From Salinigranum salinum (lineage in GTDB: Archaea; Halobacteriota; Halobacteria; Halobacteriales; Haloferacaceae), in NCBI RefSeq assembly GCF_009176545.1, contig NZ_VTOJ01000001.1, positions 1,240,001 to 1,304,000 of the forward strand: 64,000 bases of DNA. Reading direction: 5' to 3'. Made by a program: the position numbers and the translations under genes. Of this stretch, positions 51,392 to 60,040 are shown in pieces; position 1 is the first letter of the stretch; each line of letters begins with the position of its first letter. Below the pieces are notes generated by a model. That model was not told the DNA's origin. It made no database searches and saw only the letters and a program-made list of their open reading frames with translations.

Positions 51392-52582
51392 GTGACGCCC
51401 GATTCCGACTCGCCAACGGTACCCGGCCCGACGCTCGGCGTCGTCGGCGGCGGACAGCTCGGCCGAATGCTGGCCGAGGCGGCGGCCCCGCTCGGCGTGG
51501 ACGTCGTCGTCCTCGATCCGACGCCCGACTGTCCCGCGTCGGTCGCCGCCGACCAGATCCTCGGGGCGTTCGACGATCCCGACGGGGTCGCCGAACTCGC
51601 GGCGCGCTGTGACGTGTTGACGTACGAGATCGAACTCGCCGACCCCGACCTCCTCGACACGGTCTCCGAACGGGAAGACGTGCCGGTCCATCCCTCGCCC
51701 GACACGCTGCGTGTCATCGAGGACAAACTCGACCAGAAGCGCACCTTCGCGGAGGCGGGCGTCCCCGTCCCCGAACTCCGCCGGGTCGACACCGTCGCCG
51801 ACCTCGAAGCCGCGGTCGAGGCGTTCGACGGCGTCATGCTGAAGGCCCGCCGCGGCGGCTACGACGGCCGGGGCAACGTCCCCGTCCCCGACGTCGACGA
51901 CGCGACCGACGCGCTCGACTCGATCGGCGGGGCGGCGATGGCCGAGGCGTTCGTCGACTTCGACCGCGAACTCTCCGTGATCGGCGTCGTCGGCAGCGAC
52001 GAGGTCCGGACGTTCCCCGTGGGCGAGAACGTCCACGAGGAGGAGATCCTCCGCGAGACGGTCGTCCCGGCGCGGACGGCACCCGCGGTTGCCGACCGTG
52101 CCGAGGCGGTGGCCCACGACGTGCTCGACCTCCTCGACGGTCGTGGCGTGTACGGCATCGAACTGTTCGAGGTCGACGGCGAGATCCTCGTGAACGAGGT
52201 CGCCCCGCGCCCGCACAACTCCGGGCACTGGACGATCGAGGGGGCGAGCACCTCGCAGTTCGAACAGCACGTCCGCGCCGTGCTGGGGTGGCCGCTGGGG
52301 TCGACGCGGCGGCGCTCGAACACGGTCTCGGCGAACGTCCTCGGGACGGTCGACTCGCCCCGCGACGCCCGTCTGGTGAACGTCGACGCCGTCCTCTCCG
52401 CGCCCGGCGCGGCGCTGCACTGGTACGGGAAACACGAGGTCCGCCCCCTGCGGAAGATGGGGCACGTGACCGTGGTTGGCGACGCCACGCCGGGCGACGG
52501 CGACGGACAGAACGAGGAGGAGGACATCGACAGCCTGTTGCGCCGCGCGCGCGACGTCCGCGACCGTCTCGACTTCCACTGA
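51392..52582 (+). CDS. purK: N5-carboxyaminoimidazole ribonucleotide synthase
   Basis: 396 residues, ATP-grasp enzyme of purine synthesis making N5-CAIR from AIR, bicarbonate and ATP. The GTG start at 51392 gives GPTLGVVGGGQLGRMLAEAA. Then HPSPDTLRVIEDKLDQKRTF, GVMLKARRGGYDGRGN and NEVAPRPHNSGHWTIEG as family signatures. The C-terminus has an acidic extension. It is followed 46 nt later by purE, the next step. Confidence 0.93.
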   Translation: MTPDSDSPTVPGPTLGVVGGGQLGRMLAEAAAPLGVDVVVLDPTPDCPASVAADQILGAFDDPDGVAELAARCDVLTYEIELADPDLLDTVSEREDVPVHPSPDTLRVIEDKLDQKRTFAEAGVPVPELRRVDTVADLEAAVEAFDGVMLKARRGGYDGRGNVPVPDVDDATDALDSIGGAAMAEAFVDFDRELSVIGVVGSDEVRTFPVGENVHEEEILRETVVPARTAPAVADRAEAVAHDVLDLLDGRGVYGIELFEVDGEILVNEVAPRPHNSGHWTIEGASTSQFEQHVRAVLGWPLGSTRRRSNTVSANVLGTVDSPRDARLVNVDAVLSAPGAALHWYGKHEVRPLRKMGHVTVVGDATPGDGDGQNEEEDIDSLLRRARDVRDRLDFH

Positions 52583-52628
52583 TCACGACGATCACGACCG
52601 ACGACTACGACCCACGATCACGACGACC

Positions 52629-53267
52629 ATGACCGACGAACGCGAACTCATCGATCGACTGCACGACGAGGCCGCACAGGACCGCCCCGCCGAGGAGACG
52701 CCCGACGTCGGGATAATCATGGGCTCGGATTCGGACCTCCCCGTGATGGCAGGGGCGTACGAGGCGCTCTTCGAACTCGGCTTCGCCGAACAGACCGACT
52801 TCGAATCGCCACCCGCGGAACGGTTCACCTTCGAGAGCTACGTCGTCTCCGCGCACCGTACCCCCGATCTGATGTACGCGTACGCCGACACTGCCGAGGC
52901 GCGGGGACTCGACGTGATCGTCGCGGGCGCGGGCGGCAAGAGTGCCGATCTGCCGAACATGACCGCCTCCATCGCCTTCCCCGTGCCCGTCGTCGGGGTT
53001 CCGGTCCAGGAGAAGTCGGTCGACTCCGTGATCGGGATGCCGACGGGCGCGCCGATCACCGCCGTCGACGCGGGCAAGTCGTTCAACGCGGCGCTGTCGG
53101 CGGCGCAGACCCTCGCGCGCGAGCACGACGTGGTGCGCGACCGCCTCGTCGACTTCCACGAGGGGCAGAAGGCGGGTGTCGCCGACGTCTCGCGCGACCT
53201 CCACGATCTGGGGATCGACGGCTTCCGGGAACGCCACGCCGACGGCGACAGCGACGCGAACGGCTGA
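52629..53267 (+). CDS. purE: N5-CAIR mutase
   Basis: 212 residues moving carboxylate from N5-CAIR to CAIR. GSDSD at 32-36, SAHRTPD near 75-81 and AGAGGKSADLPNMTA with PVVGVPVQ follow in order. An N-terminal extension of 25 acidic residues is haloarchaeal. Co-transcribed with purK. The residues of the class I active site (SAHR) are intact. Confidence 0.93.
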   Translation: MTDERELIDRLHDEAAQDRPAEETPDVGIIMGSDSDLPVMAGAYEALFELGFAEQTDFESPPAERFTFESYVVSAHRTPDLMYAYADTAEARGLDVIVAGAGGKSADLPNMTASIAFPVPVVGVPVQEKSVDSVIGMPTGAPITAVDAGKSFNAALSAAQTLAREHDVVRDRLVDFHEGQKAGVADVSRDLHDLGIDGFRERHADGDSDANG

Positions 53268-53394
53268 GGGCGCGCGAGCGGGCCGTAAGACCGCGCTCGT
53301 CTGCCGACCGCCGTCACGACCTCCCGCGAACCGGACGCTCGAGATCCCTCTGTGAGCAGTTCGGATTTTCCGCTCCGCCGGAACACAAATCAAC

Positions 53395-53403
53395 GCTTAT
53401 AGT
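53395..53403 (+). promoter_or_regulatory. Promoter of the nuo operon
   Basis: CGCTTATAG lies 39-47 nt upstream of nuoA. AGGAG at 53429-53433 is a Shine-Dalgarno sequence 8 nt before the ATG, so this mRNA has a short leader rather than being leaderless. TTCTAACC (53411-53418) is an alternative TATA. Confidence 0.5.
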
Positions 53404-53441
53404 GGTGGTGTTCTAACCGACGGACGATAGGAGAATCCCGT

Positions 53442-53855
53442 ATGAACGATTGGATAGCGATCGGCGCGTTGGGTCTCGTCGGCGTCGGCATCCCGCTGGG
53501 AATGATGGCCGCGTCGGCGGTACTGCGCCCGACGGTACCCGAACAAGGAAAAAGCGCCACCTACGAGAGCGGTGAGGTCCCCACGGGGACGGCGCGCGTC
53601 CAGTTCAACATTCAGTACTACATGGTCGCGCTGCTGTTCGTCGTGTTCGACATCGAGACCGTTCTCATCCTCCCGTGGACCGTCATCTACCGGTCCGCGC
53701 TCGAGCAGGGCGCGAGCCTCACGGCGGTGTTGCTGCCGATGCTCCTCTTCATCGGCGTGCTCGTCGTCGCGCTCGTGTGGGCGTGGCGCAACGGGGCCGT
53801 CGAGTGGGTCAAGAGCCCGCGTGCCAGCCGTCAGAAGACAGAGAGGGAAGCATGA
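53442..53855 (+). CDS. nuoA: NADH dehydrogenase-like complex subunit A
   Basis: 137 residues, three helices. Motifs: YESGEVPTGTARVQFNIQYY (near 46-65) and FVVFDIETVLILPW, the two conserved NuoA loops. Part of the proton-translocating membrane arm near the quinone site. First gene of the operon; the next ATG is 1 nt after its stop. Confidence 0.94.
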   Translation: MNDWIAIGALGLVGVGIPLGMMAASAVLRPTVPEQGKSATYESGEVPTGTARVQFNIQYYMVALLFVVFDIETVLILPWTVIYRSALEQGASLTAVLLPMLLFIGVLVVALVWAWRNGAVEWVKSPRASRQKTEREA

Positions 53856-53856
53856 C

Positions 53857-54558
53857 ATGAGTAGCGACAACAAACCGTTCGTAACCGACGACACGCACGT
53901 ACAGACAGAGACCCGCGACGCCCGGATGAGCGGCGCGGACAACCGCTTCAACTCGATGCTCCGGGAGGCGTTCGGCTCTTCGCCGTTCATCCTCACCAAG
54001 TTCGACCAGTTCATGAACTGGGTCCGCGGGTCGTCGATGTTCATGCTGCAGTTCGGCATCGCCTGCTGCAGCATCGAGATGATGCACACCTACGCGGTCA
54101 AGCACGACCTCGACCGCTTCGGCGCGGGCGTCCCGCGCGCGTCCCCACGACAGGCCGACGTCATCATCGTCCCCGGGACCATCGTCTCGAAGTTCGCCCC
54201 GCGCATGAAGCGCGTCTACGACCAGATGCCCGAGCCGAAGTTCGTCGTCGGCATGGGCTCGTGTACGATCTCCGGCGGCCCGTTCCAGGAGGGGTACAAC
54301 GTCATCAAGGGTGCCGAGGAGGTCATCCCCGTCGACATCCACGTCCCCGGCTGTCCCCCGCGACCGGAGGCGCTGATCTACGGCGTCGCCAAACTCCAAG
54401 AACGCATCGCCAACGGCGAGTCTTCGCCCGTGACGGTGAAGCCGTACGAACTCGAGCAGTTCGGCGACCTCGAGCGGGACGAGATCGTCGACCAGCTCGC
54501 CGAACAGATCGACGAGGACGACCTCGTCATGCGGTACAACTGGGGTGACTCGCCGTAA
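53857..54558 (+). CDS. nuoB: NADH dehydrogenase-like complex subunit B
   Basis: 233 residues carrying cluster N2. The four ligands are C70, C71 (GIACCSIEMM), C136 (GSCTISGG) and C166 (VPGCPPRPE). An acidic N-terminal extension of about 35 residues is haloarchaeal. Its stop overlaps the nuoCD ATG by one base. Confidence 0.95.
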   Translation: MSSDNKPFVTDDTHVQTETRDARMSGADNRFNSMLREAFGSSPFILTKFDQFMNWVRGSSMFMLQFGIACCSIEMMHTYAVKHDLDRFGAGVPRASPRQADVIIVPGTIVSKFAPRMKRVYDQMPEPKFVVGMGSCTISGGPFQEGYNVIKGAEEVIPVDIHVPGCPPRPEALIYGVAKLQERIANGESSPVTVKPYELEQFGDLERDEIVDQLAEQIDEDDLVMRYNWGDSP

Positions 54559-56231
54559 TGAGCCTCGAAGAACCGGACCCGACCCAGCCCGAGGTCGTCG
54601 ACGAGGAGCTGCCCACGACGGGCGACGATCTCGAGGCGCTGCTGGGCGACCACGTGCTCGCCCGCGACGACCACCTCAACGCCCCCGGCTTCGAGATCCG
54701 CCCCGACGCGGTACAGGACGTGCTCTTCACGCTCCGCGACGAGGCCGGCTTCGACCACCTTTCGTGTGTCACGGCCCAGGAGTACGAGAACCGCTACGAG
54801 TCGATCTACCATCTGACGTCGTACGACGATCGCACGCGCGAGGTGAGCGTCGTCGTCCCCACCGCCAAAGACGCGCCGAAGAGTCAGTCGGCCGAACCCG
54901 TCTTCAGAACCGCCGACTGGCACGAACGCGAGGCCTACGACCTGGTGGGCATCGAGTACGAGGGCCACCCCGACCTGCGGCGTATCCTCCTTCCCGAGAC
55001 GTGGCAGGGCCACCCCCTCTCGCTCGACTACGACCAGGACCGCCCCCAGATCGTCACGCTCAAAGAGCACGCCAACCCGCTGGAGGACGACCACGCGGGC
55101 GAGGGCAACACGATGTTCGTCAACATCGGCCCGCACCACCCCGCGACCCACGGCGTGCTCCACGTCAAGACGACGCTCGACGGCGAGCAGATCGCCGACC
55201 TCGAGTCGGACATCGGCTACCTCCACCGGTGCGAGGAGCAGATCTGCCAGCAGGGCACCTACCGCTACCAGATCATGCCCTACCCCGACCGCTGGGACTA
55301 CATCTCGGCCGGGTTGTTGAACGAGTGGGCCTACGCGAGAGCCGCCGAGGACATGGCGGACATCGACGTGCCCGAGTACGCGCAGGTCATCCGGACGCTC
55401 GGGGCGGAGCTGTGTCGCATCGCCTCGCACATGCTCGCCGTGGGGACGTTCGCGCTGGACGTCTACGGCGACTTCACCGCGATCTTCATGTACGCGGTGC
55501 GCGACCGCGAGAAGGTCCAGAACATCCTCGAGGACCTGACGGGACAGCGGCTGATGTTCAACTACTTCCGGCTCGGTGGCGTGGTCTGGGACCTGCCCGA
55601 GCCCCGTGAGGAGTTCTTCGACAAGATCCGGACGTTCCTCGACGAACTCCCCGAGGCGCTGGAGGAGTACCACGACCTCATCTCGGCGAACGAGATCCTC
55701 CAGGTGCGGACGGTCAACACCGGCGTCCTCCCGCCGGAGGTCGCGAAGTCGTACGGCGCGACCGGTCCGGTCGCCCGTGGCTCCGGCATCGACTACGACC
55801 TCCGCCGCGACGACCCCTACGGCTACTACGACGAACTCGACTGGGACGTCGTCACCGAGGACGGCTGCGACAACTACTCGCGCCTGCTCGTTCGGCTCCG
55901 CGAGGTCGAGGAGTCGGCGAAGATCATCGAACAGTGTGTCGACCTGCTCGAGGACTGGCCCGAGGACGAACGGACGATCCAGGCGAACGTCCCCCGGACC
56001 CTTCGGCCAAAAGACGACACGGAGATCTACCGGGCCGTGGAGGGCGCGAAGGGCGAGCTCGGCATCTACATGCGCGCCGACGGCACTGACAAGCCGGCGC
56101 GGTTCAAGATCCGCTCGCCGTGCTTCTCGAACCTCCAGACGCTCCCCGAGATGTCCGAGGGTGAGTTCATCCCCGACATGATCGCCTCCCTGGGAAGCCT
56201 CGACATCGTGCTCGGCGAGGTGGATCGCTGA
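54558..56231 (+). CDS. nuoCD: Fused NADH dehydrogenase-like complex subunits C and D
   Basis: 557 residues. The NuoC part (about 20-165) has NRYESIYHLTSYDDRTREVS and DWHEREAYDLVGIEYEGHPDLRRILLPE; the NuoD part (about 185-557) has NIGPHHPATHGVLHV, HRCEEQICQQGTYRY and the C-terminal SPCFSNLQTLPEMSEGEF with D/SLGSLDIVLGEVDR. Together they bind quinone next to NuoB. The fusion is also known in other archaea and bacteria. Stop overlaps nuoH start (TGATGG). Confidence 0.94.
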   Translation: MSLEEPDPTQPEVVDEELPTTGDDLEALLGDHVLARDDHLNAPGFEIRPDAVQDVLFTLRDEAGFDHLSCVTAQEYENRYESIYHLTSYDDRTREVSVVVPTAKDAPKSQSAEPVFRTADWHEREAYDLVGIEYEGHPDLRRILLPETWQGHPLSLDYDQDRPQIVTLKEHANPLEDDHAGEGNTMFVNIGPHHPATHGVLHVKTTLDGEQIADLESDIGYLHRCEEQICQQGTYRYQIMPYPDRWDYISAGLLNEWAYARAAEDMADIDVPEYAQVIRTLGAELCRIASHMLAVGTFALDVYGDFTAIFMYAVRDREKVQNILEDLTGQRLMFNYFRLGGVVWDLPEPREEFFDKIRTFLDELPEALEEYHDLISANEILQVRTVNTGVLPPEVAKSYGATGPVARGSGIDYDLRRDDPYGYYDELDWDVVTEDGCDNYSRLLVRLREVEESAKIIEQCVDLLEDWPEDERTIQANVPRTLRPKDDTEIYRAVEGAKGELGIYMRADGTDKPARFKIRSPCFSNLQTLPEMSEGEFIPDMIASLGSLDIVLGEVDR

Positions 56232-57307
56232 TGGCCGCGTCCGCGCCCGTACTGCTGCAGCAGTCGAGCGCGCCGCTTCCCGACGCCATCGCCCGGCTCC
56301 TCGGCCTCGACGGCGTCGCCGGTGCGGTCGTCGGCGGTCTCATCGGTGCGTTCATCATCGCGAACCTGATGCTCACGATGACCGCCGTCGCGGGCCCGTG
56401 GGCCAAACGGAAGATCACGGCCGCCTTCACCGACCGCATCGCGGTCAACCGGATCGGCCCGTTCGGCCTGCTCATCATCGTCGCCGACGCGGTCCGGCTG
56501 CTGTCGAAGGAACTGATCGTTCCCGAGGGTGTGGACCGGCCGGCCTGGGACCTCGCTCCGATCGTCCTCCCGTTCTCGGCGCTGCTGGGCTTCGCCGTCA
56601 TCCCGTTCGGTAGCGGCATTCAGCTGGCCGACCCCGAGACGGGGCTGGCGTTCGCCTTCGCCGCGGCATCGATCGCCTCGCTCGGCCTGGTGATGGCCGG
56701 CTACGCGTCGAACAACAAGTACTCGCTCCTCGGGGGGCTGCGCTCGATCGCGCAGAACCTCGCGTACGAGATCCCGCTCGTGATCACCGCGGCGTCGGTC
56801 GTGGTCTTCACCGGTACGCTCCAGATGAGCGGCATCGTCGCCGCGCAGACGGAGCCGCTCCTCACGGTTGGAGGCGTGTCGATCCCGAGCTGGTTCGCGT
56901 TCGTCAACCCGTTCGCGTTCGTGCTGTTCATGGCGGCGAACATGGCCGAGATCGGCCGCAACCCGTTCGACATCCCGGAGGCGCCGACCGAGATCGTCGC
57001 GGGCTACCAGACGGAGTACTCTTCGGTGTACTTCGTGCTGTTCTACCTCGGCGAGTTCATCCACATCTTCCTCGGCGGCGCGCTCGCCGCCGTGCTCTTC
57101 CTCGGCGGCCCGGCCGGCCCGGTCCTCCCGGGCTTCGTCTGGATGATCATCAAGATGTGGGCCTTCTTCCTGTTCACGCAGTGGTGCCGCTCGGCGGTGC
57201 CCCGCGTGCGTATCGACCAGCTCATCGAGATCGGCTGGAAGGGCATGCTCGTGCTCTCGTTCGCGAACCTGGTGCTCACGGCCATCATCGTGGGAGTGAT
57301 CGCATAA
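56231..57307 (+). CDS. nuoH: NADH dehydrogenase-like complex subunit H
   Basis: 358 residues, eight to nine helices. Conserved ITAAFTDRIAVNRIGPFGLL, EIGRNPFDIPEAPTEIVAGY and EYSSVYFVLFYLGEFIHIF, the loops that form the quinone channel. Follows nuoCD with a one-base overlap and precedes nuoI with zero gap. Confidence 0.94.
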   Translation: MAASAPVLLQQSSAPLPDAIARLLGLDGVAGAVVGGLIGAFIIANLMLTMTAVAGPWAKRKITAAFTDRIAVNRIGPFGLLIIVADAVRLLSKELIVPEGVDRPAWDLAPIVLPFSALLGFAVIPFGSGIQLADPETGLAFAFAAASIASLGLVMAGYASNNKYSLLGGLRSIAQNLAYEIPLVITAASVVVFTGTLQMSGIVAAQTEPLLTVGGVSIPSWFAFVNPFAFVLFMAANMAEIGRNPFDIPEAPTEIVAGYQTEYSSVYFVLFYLGEFIHIFLGGALAAVLFLGGPAGPVLPGFVWMIIKMWAFFLFTQWCRSAVPRVRIDQLIEIGWKGMLVLSFANLVLTAIIVGVIA

Positions 57308-57769
57308 ATGATTGGAATACTCAAGGGCATGGCGACGACGATGAAACACGCACTGGACGGGCAGACGTTCACGGTCGAGTATCCGGACGTCGCGCCCGAG
57401 GTCAGCCCCCGCTTCCGGGGGGTCCACAAGTTCTCACAGGAGCGGTGCATCTGGTGCCGCCAGTGCGAGAACGTCTGTCCGAACGACACCATCCAGATCG
57501 TCACGGACGACAAGCGCAACGGCGAGCAGTACAACCTCCACATCGGGCAGTGCATCTACTGTCGGCTGTGCGAGGAGGTCTGCCCCGTCGACGCCATCTT
57601 GCTCACGCAGAACTTCGAGTTCACTGCGGACACCAAGAACGACTTCGTCTACAACAAAGAACAGCTGAAGAACGTCCCCTGGTACAAGGGGATGGACCCG
57701 CTCAACGAGCGCAACCCCGACCGCACCGCGTGGGTCGGGGAGGCCGACGGCGAGATCGACTACCAGTAA
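57308..57769 (+). CDS. nuoI: NADH dehydrogenase-like complex subunit I (2x 4Fe-4S)
   Basis: 153 residues. Two ferredoxin motifs: C47, C50, C53, C57 (CIWCRQCENVCP) and C82, C85, C88, C92 (CIYCRLCEEVCP). Passes electrons to NuoB. The N-terminal helix (MIGILKGMATTMKHAL) contacts the membrane arm. The gene ends the first nuo block; the SIMPL gene starts 239 nt later. Confidence 0.95.
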   Translation: MIGILKGMATTMKHALDGQTFTVEYPDVAPEVSPRFRGVHKFSQERCIWCRQCENVCPNDTIQIVTDDKRNGEQYNLHIGQCIYCRLCEEVCPVDAILLTQNFEFTADTKNDFVYNKEQLKNVPWYKGMDPLNERNPDRTAWVGEADGEIDYQ

Positions 57770-58008
57770 CCCGCAGGGACCGGACGGCTCGGCCCGCCGG
57801 GTGACTTCGACGGCATCACTGATTCTCCGCGTGTCGAGGCGGGCCGACAGCGCGAGACGAACCGACGGCGTCACCTCCTAGATCTACGGGCTTCGACGGA
57901 CGGGCCGATCGACCGGCCCGTCCGGACCGACGACGACCACGGGAGGCGAAAACGGCGATTTGACTCTTCTGAAAGCACATACCGTCCGCCACACAACGCC
58001 GACACCGT
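57770..58008. promoter_or_regulatory. Region between nuoI and the SIMPL gene
   Basis: 239 nt without a gene, slightly AT-richer near 57955-57980 (GATTTGACTCTTCTGAAAGC), which may carry the promoter of the SIMPL gene. No clear terminator. Confidence 0.4.
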
Positions 58009-58827
58009 ATGCCCCTCCACAGACGGACACTGCTCGCCGTCGTCCTGGCAGTCCTCCTGGCGACCGCCGGCTGTGCCGGCGCGCCGCTGTCGGGATCGAC
58101 CGACGCAGGGTCGAACGCACAGCAGTCGACCACCGCCGCCGACCGGACGATCCACGTCGCCGGCTCCGGGAGCGCCGAGGCCCGTCCGAACCAGGCGAAG
58201 GTCGGCGTCGCCGTCGTCGCCACCGCCGACGACGCGGCGACCGCTCGCCAGCGCCTCGCCGCGAACGTCTCGCGGATGCGCCAGGCGCTCGTCGAGATCG
58301 GCGTCGACGAGACCCAGATCACGACCAGACATTACGATATCGACCGTGACCGCCGTCGTCCCCGCCCCGACGAGGAGGGTGGCGAGCGCGAGATCCAGTA
58401 CCGCGCGTGGCACGCCTTCGAGATCACCGTCACCGAGACCGACCGCGTCGGGACGGTCATCGACACCGCCGTCCGGAACGGCGCGACCGAGATCAACCGC
58501 ATCGAGTTCACGCTCTCGACCGAGCGGCGCCGCGAACTCGAGGCCGACGCGCGGAGCGCGGCGATGGCCGACGCGCGGCAGAAGGCGCAGTCGCTGGCCG
58601 CGGACGCCGACCTCACCGTCACGGGCGTGAAGGTCATCCGGACCGGCGGGAGCGACTCGCCACGACCGGTCGGCGACACCGCCGCGATGGCGACGGCGAC
58701 CCCGACCGCCGAGGCCAGTACCGACCTCGAATCGGGTCCCGTAACCGTGGTGACGAGGGTCCGCGTGGTGTACAACGCCGCCCCTGTAGGGGACGAAACG
58801 ACGACCGAGGCGGCGACCACCAGCTGA
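58009..58827 (+). CDS. SIMPL-domain (DUF541) lipoprotein inserted in the nuo cluster
   Basis: 272 residues with a Sec-type lipoprotein signal (RRTLLAVVLAVLLATAGC, lipobox TAGC). The SIMPL domain (about 48-240) begins TIHVAGSGSAEARPNQAKVGV and has EITVTETDRVGTVIDTAVRNG and DARQKAQSLAADADLTVTGV, all family-typical. Members are periplasmic or external and of unknown function, sometimes linked to oxidative stress. Position between nuoI and nuoJ is odd; haloarchaeal nuo clusters are normally continuous here. Confidence 0.87.
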   Translation: MPLHRRTLLAVVLAVLLATAGCAGAPLSGSTDAGSNAQQSTTAADRTIHVAGSGSAEARPNQAKVGVAVVATADDAATARQRLAANVSRMRQALVEIGVDETQITTRHYDIDRDRRRPRPDEEGGEREIQYRAWHAFEITVTETDRVGTVIDTAVRNGATEINRIEFTLSTERRRELEADARSAAMADARQKAQSLAADADLTVTGVKVIRTGGSDSPRPVGDTAAMATATPTAEASTDLESGPVTVVTRVRVVYNAAPVGDETTTEAATTS

Positions 58828-59042
58828 TCGATTCCCGCGACTCATCTCGACGCCCTCCGCGTTCGACCTTCCGGACCGGGTTCTCCGGTCGAACCGGGGT
58901 GTCTGCGATCCTTCCGGTTCGGATTCAGGTGTCGAGCCTCCGCTCGACCGGGCCAGCGTCCTGCGCGCTCCCGCGCGTGACGCGCCCGACTGCGCGGTGT
59001 AAACGGTAAGCTTCAAACCGAATCCCCCAGAAGGGCCTTACA
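58828..59042. promoter_or_regulatory. Promoter region of the second nuo block
   Basis: 215 nt without a gene. TAAGCTTCAAA (59007-59017) lies 26-36 nt before the nuoJ1 ATG, so the J1-N block has its own leaderless promoter after the SIMPL gene. Confidence 0.6.
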
Positions 59043-59333
59043 ATGGCTACCGTGTATGAACTGGCCGCGTTCCTGCTGTTCGCCCTGGTGACCGTGGGGA
59101 GCAGCCTCGGCGTCGTCCTCGTGCGTGACGTCTGGCACTCCGCGCTCTTCCTCGGGGCGGCGCTCCTGAGCGTCGCGGTGCACTACGTGATGTTGCAGGC
59201 GGAGTTCCTCGCCGCCATGCAGATCCTCGTCTACGTGGGCGGGGTGCTCATCCTCATCACGTTCGCCGTGATGCTGACGCGGACGGATCCAGAACCGGAC
59301 GCAGAGTCACAGACGGAGGTGAGCCGCACATGA
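59043..59333 (+). CDS. nuoJ1: NADH dehydrogenase-like complex subunit J, N-terminal half
   Basis: 96 residues, three helices: VYELAAFLLFALVTVGSSLGVV, VWHSALFLGAALLSVAVHYV and FLAAMQILVYVGGVLILITFAVML. This is the first half of NuoJ, which is split in haloarchaea. Its stop overlaps the nuoJ2 start by 4 nt. Confidence 0.9.
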   Translation: MATVYELAAFLLFALVTVGSSLGVVLVRDVWHSALFLGAALLSVAVHYVMLQAEFLAAMQILVYVGGVLILITFAVMLTRTDPEPDAESQTEVSRT

Positions 59334-59737
59334 AACCGACGACCAGACCCGAACTCGACCTCGGATCGCACCTCGCACCGGGGCTCGCGGCGTTCGCGCT
59401 GTTCGTCGTGATGGCCGGCGCGTTCATCACGGCGCAGTTCCCCGACCCGCAGGGGTTCCCCGCCGACGCGAACATCACCGCGAGCATCGGCTACGCGATG
59501 TTCAACCTCGACTTCGGCTCGGTGCCGTCGGAGTCGTTCCTCGTCGCGTTCCTCGTCATCGCGATCGCCCTCGACGCCGCGCTCGACGGGGCGATCATCC
59601 TCGCACGCCGGGAGCAGGACGGCGAGACGGTGTCGCTGCTCGCCGACGGCGGGACGGAGCTGAAGCGTGCCGTTCTCGGCGCGACGGACGCCGACGACGC
59701 GGCCGACGGCGAAACCGACGTGGGGGGTGACCGCTGA
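59330..59737 (+). CDS. nuoJ2: NADH dehydrogenase-like complex subunit J, C-terminal half
   Basis: 135 residues with two helices and an external loop (FPDPQGFPADANITASIGYAM). The second helix FLVAFLVIAIALDAALDGAIIL carries the acidic residues. Its C-terminal 45 residues are acidic. Coupled to nuoK by a one-base overlap. Confidence 0.87.
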   Translation: MKPTTRPELDLGSHLAPGLAAFALFVVMAGAFITAQFPDPQGFPADANITASIGYAMFNLDFGSVPSESFLVAFLVIAIALDAALDGAIILARREQDGETVSLLADGGTELKRAVLGATDADDAADGETDVGGDR

Positions 59738-60039
59738 TGGTCCCGCCACAGTGGTATCTGCTCCTCGCCGGCGCGGTGTTCTGCATCGGGCTGTTCGGCA
59801 TCCTGACCAAGCGCAACGCGCTGTTGTTCCTGATGTCGGTCGAGCTCATGCTGAACGCCGCGAACATCAACCTCGTCGCCTTCTCGCAGTTCTGGGGGAA
59901 CGTGACGGGACAGACCTTTGGGTTATTTACGATGGCGCTCGCCGCTGCCGAGGTCGCCGTGGGAATCGGCATCATCCTCGTCCTGTACCGCAACTTCAAC
60001 GACATCGACGTCACCGTCCCGAACACGATGAGGTGGTAA
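59737..60039 (+). CDS. nuoK: NADH dehydrogenase-like complex subunit K
   Basis: 100 residues, three helices. VELMLNAANINLVAFS carries the conserved Glu of the proton path; AAEVAVGIGIILVLYRN has the second Glu. Full length. One base separates it from nuoL. Confidence 0.94.
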   Translation: MVPPQWYLLLAGAVFCIGLFGILTKRNALLFLMSVELMLNAANINLVAFSQFWGNVTGQTFGLFTMALAAAEVAVGIGIILVLYRNFNDIDVTVPNTMRW

Positions 60040-60040
60040 G

